From CAYVTD01 sp964577665 (GTDB taxonomy: Bacteria; Bacteroidota; Ignavibacteria; Kapaibacteriales; UBA2268): a DNA stretch of 10,179 nt. The stretch spans positions 1 to 10,179 of the forward strand of contig CAZOBD010000142.1 in the NCBI GenBank assembly GCA_964577665.1. The letters run 5' to 3'. Below are positions 6,983 through 10,179 of the stretch, piece after piece (position 1 is the stretch's first letter; each line of letters opens with the position of its first letter). The position numbers and the translations under genes are program-made. The notes under the pieces were generated by a model. That model did not search any database and was not told the DNA's origin. It saw only the letters and a program-made list of their open reading frames with translations.

Positions 6983-7654
6983 ATGAAAAAAGCAGTTATT
7001 ACTTTAAGCGGCGGCATGGATTCGGCTCTCTGTACGGCAATTGCAGTAAAACAGGGTTATTCTGCATCTGCCCTGCATTTAAATTACGGACAGAGAACCG
7101 AAAAAAGGGAGCTGACGGCTTTCAATCAGATATGTGATTTTTACGAGATCAAAGAAAGATTGATTGTCGATATAGGCTATCTTTCTCAGATTGGGGCATC
7201 ATCACTTACCGACCCTAAAATAGAAGTGAGCATAGCAGATTTGAGTTCAACAGAGATACCGGCAAGTTATGTGCCGTTTCGCAATGGTAATATTCTTGCA
7301 ATTACTGCAAGCTGGGCAGAAGTGATTGGAGCTTCAGCCGTGTTTACGGGAGCCAGCGAAGCGGACAGCAGCGGCTATCCCGACTGCAGGGAAGAATTTT
7401 TCGATGCTTTTCAAAGAGCAGTAAATCTCGGCACAAAGCCAAAAACTAATATCCAAATAAAAACGCCTCTGATAAAAATGACAAAGGCAGATATCGTCAG
7501 CGAAGGTTTTTCTCTCGGAGTGCCTTTTGAACTTACATGGAGCTGCTATAATAACAGCGAAAAAGCCTGCGGAGAGTGCGATTCCTGCGCTCTTCGCATG
7601 CGAGGTTTTACAGAAGCTGGGAGGAAAGATCCGATTGAGTATGCAAAAAAATAA
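6983..7654 (+). CDS. queC: 7-cyano-7-deazaguanine synthase QueC
   Basis: QueC (ExsB) converts 7-carboxy-7-deazaguanine to 7-cyano-7-deazaguanine (preQ0) using ATP and ammonia, a step towards queuosine in tRNA; cytoplasmic. The protein is 223 aa, normal for the family. Visible motifs: the PP-loop SGGMDS (9-14) for ATP; HLNYGQRTEKRE (32-43); YVPFRN (96-101); the family stretch ASEADSSGYPDCR (124-136); TPLIKMTKADIV; and TWSCY with the zinc-binding set Cys188, Cys196, Cys199, Cys202 (CGECDSC). The ATG at 6983 gives the usual N-terminus MKKAVITLSGG. No Shine-Dalgarno sequence is seen. No other queuosine genes are in the window, so it stands alone. Its stop codon lies inside the first copy of a 56-nt repeat (7650-7705). 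Confidence 0.96.
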   Translation: MKKAVITLSGGMDSALCTAIAVKQGYSASALHLNYGQRTEKRELTAFNQICDFYEIKERLIVDIGYLSQIGASSLTDPKIEVSIADLSSTEIPASYVPFRNGNILAITASWAEVIGASAVFTGASEADSSGYPDCREEFFDAFQRAVNLGTKPKTNIQIKTPLIKMTKADIVSEGFSLGVPFELTWSCYNNSEKACGECDSCALRMRGFTEAGRKDPIEYAKK

Positions 7655-7705
7655 GATAAAACTTCCGTGATTTGTGAAAATCACTCAAGGGGATAATTAT
7701 TTTTG
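7650..7705 (+). repeat. 56-nt repeat, copy 1 (overlaps the queC stop)
   Basis: Aligns without gaps to copies 2 (7863-7918) and 3 (8059-8114); by hand count 42 of 56 positions match copy 2. The best-conserved parts are GATT at 7669, CAC at 7682, and AATTATTTTTG at 7695-7705. The 5' box is degenerate here (11 of 15 positions) and overlaps the last codons and TAA of queC. A small hairpin (GTGATTT 7667-7673, AAATCAC 7678-7684) lies inside it but has no T-run directly after, so it is a weak terminator candidate at best. Confidence 0.55.
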
Positions 7706-7713
7706 AAATCAAT

Positions 7714-7796
7714 GTCATTGCGAGCAACGCGAAGCAATCTCAAAGAAAAATGCATAAGGTTGGAGATTGCTTCGTCTCTTCGCTCCTCGCAATGAC
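7714..7796. repeat. 83-bp nested palindromic repeat (GTCATTGCGAG type)
   Basis: Outer arms GTCATTGCGAG (7714-7724) and CTCGCAATGAC (7786-7796) are perfect 11-bp complements. Inner arms CGAAGCAATCTC (7730-7741) and GAGATTGCTTCG (7763-7774) are perfect 12-bp complements, enclosing a 21-nt loop. Unequal bulges of 5 and 11 nt separate the two stems. From memory, this matches a palindromic repeat widespread in intergenic DNA of unrelated bacteria ('GTCATTGCGAGC...GAAGCAATC'), usually regarded as a non-autonomous or REP-like element. No target-site duplication or transposase is seen. Confidence 0.85.
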
Positions 7797-7815
7797 GAAA
7801 CAGGATGGAAAAAAT

Positions 7816-7846
7816 GTCCAACATCTGTCAGATGTTAGACATCTGA
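7816..7846. repeat. CATCTG palindrome with extra half-site
   Basis: AACATCTG (7820-7827) and CAGATGTT (7829-7836) form a perfect inverted repeat with a single central base. GTC (7816) and GAC (7838) extend it imperfectly, and a further ACATCTG half-site follows at 7839-7845. With one central base it would act as a double-stranded palindrome or cruciform rather than a normal RNA hairpin. It could be a protein site or a dispersed repeat; sequence alone does not decide. Confidence 0.55.
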
Positions 7847-7862
7847 ATCGAAAAGTAAAAAC

Positions 7863-7918
7863 AAACAGATGAAACATACATGATTAAGGATAAACACCCA
7901 GGGGGATGATTATTTTTG
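7863..7918 (+). repeat. 56-nt repeat, copy 2
   Basis: Starts with AAACAGATGAAACAT, then four variable bases, GATT, nine variable bases, CAC, CCAGGGGGAT and GATTATTTTTG. By hand count it matches copy 3 at 41 of 56 positions without gaps, including all 15 of the first bases. It begins 16 nt after the CATCTG palindrome region. Confidence 0.7.
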
Positions 7919-7973
7919 GTAGATTTGCCATATATTGAAGAAATAAACGTAATGTAAATGAAAAACCGTAAGA

Positions 7974-8051
7974 GACCCCACCCCAGCCCTCCCCAAGGGG
8001 AGGGAGCAATATCATTGAATTCCCTCCCTTTGGGGAGAGTTAGGGTGGGGC
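7974..8051. repeat. G/C-strand-biased palindromic element
   Basis: The left part CCCCACCCC (7976-7984) pairs with the GGGTGGGG end (8043-8050). CCCTCCCC (7987-7994) is complementary to GGGGAGGG (7997-8004), and again, in part, to GGGGAGA (8032-8038). GGGAGGGA/TCCCTCCC form the inner arms around 8010-8020. One strand is therefore alternately C-rich and G-rich and can fold in more than one way. It resembles the element at 54-113. Translated on the minus strand it gives the 'PSPWGGLGWG' peptide often seen in spurious repeat-derived reading frames. Confidence 0.75.
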
Positions 8052-8058
8052 TTAAAAT

Positions 8059-8114
8059 AAACAGATGAAACATTTAAGATTAAAAAATTTCACTGAAGGA
8101 AATGATTATTTCTG
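8059..8114 (+). repeat. 56-nt repeat, copy 3
   Basis: Same architecture as copy 2: AAACAGATGAAACAT, 4 nt, GATT (8078), 9 nt, CAC (8091), TGAAGGAAAT, then GATTATTTCTG (8104-8114). It starts 7 nt after the G/C-biased palindrome and lies in the same orientation as copies 1 and 2. Copy starts are spaced 213 and 196 bp apart. Confidence 0.7.
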
Positions 8115-8202
8115 TTTTTTTTGAAAAAACATCAGAAATTTCTAAGGAAACAATGAAGAATATATCTCTACAAATAATTCTTAATAAAAATTATCACTTA
8201 TA

Positions 8203-8234
8203 TTTGTAAATCTTTAAAAAAAATCTTAACTTTG
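8203..8234 (+). promoter_or_regulatory. Bacteroidetes-type promoter of tRNA-Gln
   Basis: TTTG at 8203-8206 and TAACTTTG at 8227-8234 are separated by 20 nt. This fits the -33 TTTG and -7 TAnnTTTG elements of the Bacteroidetes primary sigma factor exactly, at the expected spacing. Transcription would start near 8240, giving a leader of roughly 18 nt before the tRNA. It probably also drives prs, and perhaps rplY, by read-through. Confidence 0.65.
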
Positions 8235-8257
8235 TAGTTCTGAAAAAGTTCAGGTAC

Positions 8258-8329
8258 AGGGATGTAGCCAAGTGGTAAGGCATCGCCCTTTGGAGGCGAC
8301 ATTCGCAGGTTCGAATCCTGCCATCCCTG
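8258..8329 (+). tRNA. tRNA-Gln (anticodon UUG)
   Basis: A 72-nt cloverleaf. Acceptor stem AGGGATG/CATCCCT (8258-8264 with 8322-8328); U8, A9; D arm GCC/GGC (8267-8269, 8279-8281) with loop AAGTGGTAA; anticodon stem TCGCC/GGCGA with loop CTTTGGA, anticodon TTG at 8290-8292; variable loop CATTC; T arm GCAGG/CCTGC with loop TTCGAAT (8310-8316); discriminator G8329. The 3' CCA is not encoded. Discriminator G and anticodon UUG fit glutamine. Unlike the usual weak U1-A72 pair of bacterial tRNA-Gln, the first pair here is A1-U72. All stems are perfect, so the gene looks functional. Confidence 0.96.
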
Positions 8330-8370
8330 CTTTTTATGTTTTTTTTTAAAAAAAATATTTGAAAAACAAA

Positions 8371-9309
8371 ATGCCGGAATTTAAAGTAACAAGCGGAAGA
8401 TCCAATCCTGCACTGGCAAAAAAAGTAGCCGACAAGCTTGGGATAAAGCTGTCGCCTGTAACTATACACAATTTTGCCGACGGAGAGATTTGGACAAAAT
8501 ACGAAGAGAATATCCGCGGCGACGAACTGTTCATTATACAATCGACATTCGCTCCCGCAGAAAATCTAATGGAACTGCTGATTCTGATAGATGCGGCAAA
8601 AAGAGCATCTGCCAGAAAAGTAGCTGCGGTAATTCCTTATTTCGGCTATGCACGTCAGGACAGGAAAGATCAGCCCCGGGTATCTATCACAGCAAAGCTT
8701 ATTGCCAATTTGCTGAGTCGTGCAGGAGCAGACAGGATAATAACTATCGACCTGCACTCAAGCCAGATTCAGGGATTTTTCGATATCCCCATGGATCACC
8801 TTTATGCTTCGCCTGTGCTTATCCGAGCCGTGAAGAAGCTCGGACTTGACAATATAGTTGTTGCTTCGCCGGATGTCGGAGGAGCTAAAACAGCCAGAGC
8901 TTATGCAAAAAGACTCGACGGAGGATTTGTTCTGGTCGATAAGCGAAGACCCATCCACAATGAAGCAGAAATTATGAATATAATAGGCGATGTAAACGAA
9001 AAAGACGTGATAATCGTTGACGACATGATTGACACCGGCACTACTTTTTTAAACTGTGCTAAGGCATTGAAAGAAAACGGAGCGAGAGTTGTTTACGGAG
9101 TATGTGTGCATCCCGTCCTTTCGGGAAAAGCCATAGAAAAAGTGATAAACTCCGATGCCCTTGAAAGACTTTTTGTAACGGACACTATCCCTCTTCAGGA
9201 GCCGCATCCGAAGATAGAAGCCGTATCCGTCAATGATCTTCTGGCTGAGGCAATTATCAGAACTCATGACAACCGTTCCATCAGTTCTTTATTTGAAATT
9301 GAAAGATAA
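8371..9309 (+). CDS. prs: Ribose-phosphate pyrophosphokinase (PRPP synthase)
   Basis: Makes 5-phosphoribosyl 1-diphosphate from ribose 5-phosphate and ATP, the precursor for purines, pyrimidines, NAD, His and Trp; cytoplasmic, forming oligomers in the family. The protein is 312 aa from ATG 8371, the usual length. A TTG at 8359 would add four residues, but the ATG matches the family N-terminus better. Motifs: SGRSNPALAKKVADKLG near the start; the ATP-binding RQDRKDQPR (95-103); DLHSSQIQGFFDIP with His129; SPDVGGAKTAR in the catalytic loop region (~166-176); DKRRP (190-194); and the PRPP-binding loop VIIVDDMIDTGTT (213-225). The gene starts 41 nt after tRNA-Gln with no obvious promoter of its own, and 38 nt separate it from rplY. 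A T-run at 8331-8335 and again at 8339-8347 could cause partial termination. No Shine-Dalgarno sequence is seen. Confidence 0.96.
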   Translation: MPEFKVTSGRSNPALAKKVADKLGIKLSPVTIHNFADGEIWTKYEENIRGDELFIIQSTFAPAENLMELLILIDAAKRASARKVAAVIPYFGYARQDRKDQPRVSITAKLIANLLSRAGADRIITIDLHSSQIQGFFDIPMDHLYASPVLIRAVKKLGLDNIVVASPDVGGAKTARAYAKRLDGGFVLVDKRRPIHNEAEIMNIIGDVNEKDVIIVDDMIDTGTTFLNCAKALKENGARVVYGVCVHPVLSGKAIEKVINSDALERLFVTDTIPLQEPHPKIEAVSVNDLLAEAIIRTHDNRSISSLFEIER

Positions 9310-9338
9310 ATTTAAAAAAATAATCGAATACAATTTAC

Positions 9339-9343
9339 AAAGG
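9339..9343 (+). promoter_or_regulatory. Shine-Dalgarno-like site of rplY
   Basis: AAAGG lies 4 nt before the ATG at 9348 and 7 nt before a second in-frame ATG at 9351. The spacing slightly favours initiation at 9351, which would shorten the protein by one residue. Confidence 0.4.
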
Positions 9344-9347
9344 TAAA

Positions 9348-10034
9348 ATGATGAATGAGAATCAGATTCAACTGAAAGTACAAAAAAGAGAAACAGGAAA
9401 ACAGCAGTCTAAAAAACACAGACGGGAAGGAATGGTGCCCGGCGTTTTCTATCTGAAAGAAGTCAAGAAGCAAGACGGCGGCAGTGAAGAATGGAAGAAT
9501 ATTTCGATTCCTATTGTTACAAGTCCGCTTGCGCTGAGATCTGTTGTTTACACTTCAGAGATGAAAATAGTAGATCTTTTCATTGAAGGCGAAGATAAAC
9601 CCCGCGAATGCATTTTAAAGGATGTAGATTTCGATCCGATTACAGACCAAATAACTCACTTTGACATGCTCGGAATTCGACGCGGCTTTAAGATGACATT
9701 TGAAATACCGATTATTCTTAAGGGAACACCTGCCGGCGTAAAGGACGGAGGCGTCATACAGCACTCCCTGCACAAAGTCCTTGTGGAATGTATGCCCAAA
9801 GACCTGCCGAACGTTATTGAAGTAGATATTTCACATCTGAATATCGGCAATTCTATATACCTAAAAGAAATTGAATTGGAAAACGTTGAAATTCTTGCTT
9901 CAAGCGAATCCGTTATTGTATCGGTGGTACCGCCAAGAATTGTAAAAACAGCCGCCGAAGAAGCCGCTGAAGCTGCCGAAGCTGAAGCTGCCGAAGCCGC
10001 CGCTGAAGCTGAAGAAGCAGAAGACGAAGAATAA
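9348..10034 (+). CDS. rplY: 50S ribosomal protein L25 (CTC/TL5 long form)
   Basis: Binds 5S rRNA in the large ribosomal subunit. The 228-aa length marks it as the long CTC/TL5 type. Residues ~6-100 are the L25 domain (LKVQKRETGKQQSKKHRREG, then VPGVFY, RECILKDVDFDPITDQITHFDML). Residues ~105-195 are the TL5 beta domain (EIPIILKGTPAGVKDGGVIQHSL, then LPNVIEVDISHLNIGNSIYL). The tail (~200-228) is almost only Ala and Glu and very acidic, as is common in this family, and is encoded by GCYGAAGC-like short repeats (about 9952-10030). It follows prs in the same direction at 38 nt, an order common in the Bacteroidetes/Chlorobi group, where pth often comes next. Here a terminator follows and pth is not seen before the window ends. 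Confidence 0.95.
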   Translation: MMNENQIQLKVQKRETGKQQSKKHRREGMVPGVFYLKEVKKQDGGSEEWKNISIPIVTSPLALRSVVYTSEMKIVDLFIEGEDKPRECILKDVDFDPITDQITHFDMLGIRRGFKMTFEIPIILKGTPAGVKDGGVIQHSLHKVLVECMPKDLPNVIEVDISHLNIGNSIYLKEIELENVEILASSESVIVSVVPPRIVKTAAEEAAEAAEAEAAEAAAEAEEAEDEE

Positions 10035-10081
10035 TCGACCTGTGCAGCAGTATCTTTTTCTATTTTTAAAGAATAATATTT

Positions 10082-10114
10082 AAAATCCCGGATTTTTTAA
10101 CCGGGATTTTTTTT
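10082..10114 (+). terminator. Intrinsic terminator after rplY
   Basis: AAAATCCCGG (10082-10091) and CCGGGATTTT (10101-10110) form a perfect 10-bp stem with a 9-nt loop, followed by T's to 10114. It is 48 nt after the rplY stop and closes the tRNA-Gln/prs/rplY block. Confidence 0.9.
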
Positions 10115-10130
10115 ATCTTTTTACCGGAAG

Positions 10131-10179
10131 TTCCTGTCAAAAAGCAAGCGCAAAGCGCATGGGAAGCGCACCAGCTCTA
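10131..10179. other. Window edge with three AAGCGCA repeats; possible partial minus-strand reading frame
   Basis: AAGCGCA occurs at 10146, 10153 and 10164. On the minus strand an open frame enters at the window edge and ends at the TAA at 10133-10131, with the last residues LRLLFDRNFR. It could be the C-terminus of a convergent gene or repeat-derived noise. There is too little sequence to decide. Confidence 0.2.

Larger units (their letters stand above)
7655..8202. other. Repeat-filled gene-free stretch between queC and tRNA-Gln
   Basis: No convincing coding sequence on either strand up to the tRNA promoter. The stretch holds most of three copies of a 56-nt direct repeat, an 83-bp two-level palindrome, a short CATCTG palindrome and a G/C-biased palindrome, each listed separately. 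The remaining gaps (7919-7973 and 8115-8202) are A/T-rich, and I see nothing defined in them. Confidence 0.7.

Noticed and set aside
7667..7684. Terminator after queC
   Set aside because: The 7-bp A/T-rich hairpin has no T-run directly after it, and it lies inside the 56-nt repeat.
7828..8073. 81-codon open frame on the minus strand
   Set aside because: It runs through two 56-nt repeats and the G/C palindrome; its LTLPKGRE...PSPWGGLGWG peptide is the usual translation of such repeats, not a protein family.
7650..8114. CRISPR array
   Set aside because: The repeats are too diverged, the spacers are about 140-157 nt and are themselves palindromic repeats, and no cas gene is present.
7650..8114. 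Integron attC sites
   Set aside because: The 56-mers lack the paired core sites of attC and carry no cassette genes between them.
8102..8209. 35-codon open frame beginning in repeat copy 3 (ATG ATT ATT TCT)
   Set aside because: Copies 1 and 2 do not keep it open (copy 1 has ATA, copy 2 stops after 10 codons), and the purine-rich stretch is too close to the ATG to act as a Shine-Dalgarno sequence.
8359..8370. TTG start for prs four codons upstream
   Set aside because: The ATG at 8371 gives the usual N-terminus of the family; the TTG extension adds nothing conserved.
8490..8849. Open frame in another frame inside prs
   Set aside because: It is a shadow of the clearly conserved PRPP synthase.

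Overview
The window (10,179 bp, AT-rich) looks like a chromosomal segment of a bacterium of the Bacteroidetes/Chlorobi/Ignavibacteriae (FCB) group, probably an Ignavibacteria-like lineage. The basis is: the order tRNA-Gln, prs, rplY; a tRNA promoter of the Bacteroidetes type (TTTG, 20 nt, TAACTTTG); weak or absent Shine-Dalgarno sequences in front of most genes; and outer-membrane and E2 proteins of the type common in that group. This placement is inference from recalled family features; no search was run.

Layout. Positions 1-160 hold three short palindromes and one copy of a short repeated box, then a plus-strand gene for a half-size YeeE/YedE sulfur-transport protein fused to a rhodanese-like domain (173-1366). 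A strong bidirectional terminator (1411-1442) separates it from a minus-strand block. Read in the direction of transcription, that block is a secreted/outer-membrane-like protein of unknown function (6729-5842), a soluble PAS-GAF hybrid sensor histidine kinase 24 bp behind it (5817-3352), and a 2-oxo acid dehydrogenase E2 with two lipoyl domains (3201-1453). A 253-bp divergent intergenic region leads to plus-strand queC (6983-7654), which makes preQ0 for queuosine. Next comes about 600 bp without a gene (7655-8257), packed with dispersed repeats, then tRNA-Gln(UUG), prs (PRPP synthase) and rplY (ribosomal protein L25), closed by an intrinsic terminator (10082-10114).

How they work together. 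The right-hand block is core housekeeping: a glutamine tRNA, PRPP synthesis and a ribosomal protein. The E2 serves central or branched-chain carbon metabolism; its E1 and E3 are not here. The secreted protein and the kinase probably form a two-gene unit with an unknown signal.

The most unusual points are: (1) the rhodanese domain of the transporter has Tyr where the catalytic Cys belongs, while the protein ends in a flexible Lys-rich tail with a terminal Gly-Gly-Cys, which could be a sulfur-carrier arm; (2) three gap-free copies of a 56-nt repeat near queC, each of the last two sitting just downstream of a palindromic element, with the same arrangement echoed in front of the transporter gene; the first copy overlaps the queC stop codon; (3) two lipoyl domains that are nearly identical, joined by a very acidic and lysine-rich linker.
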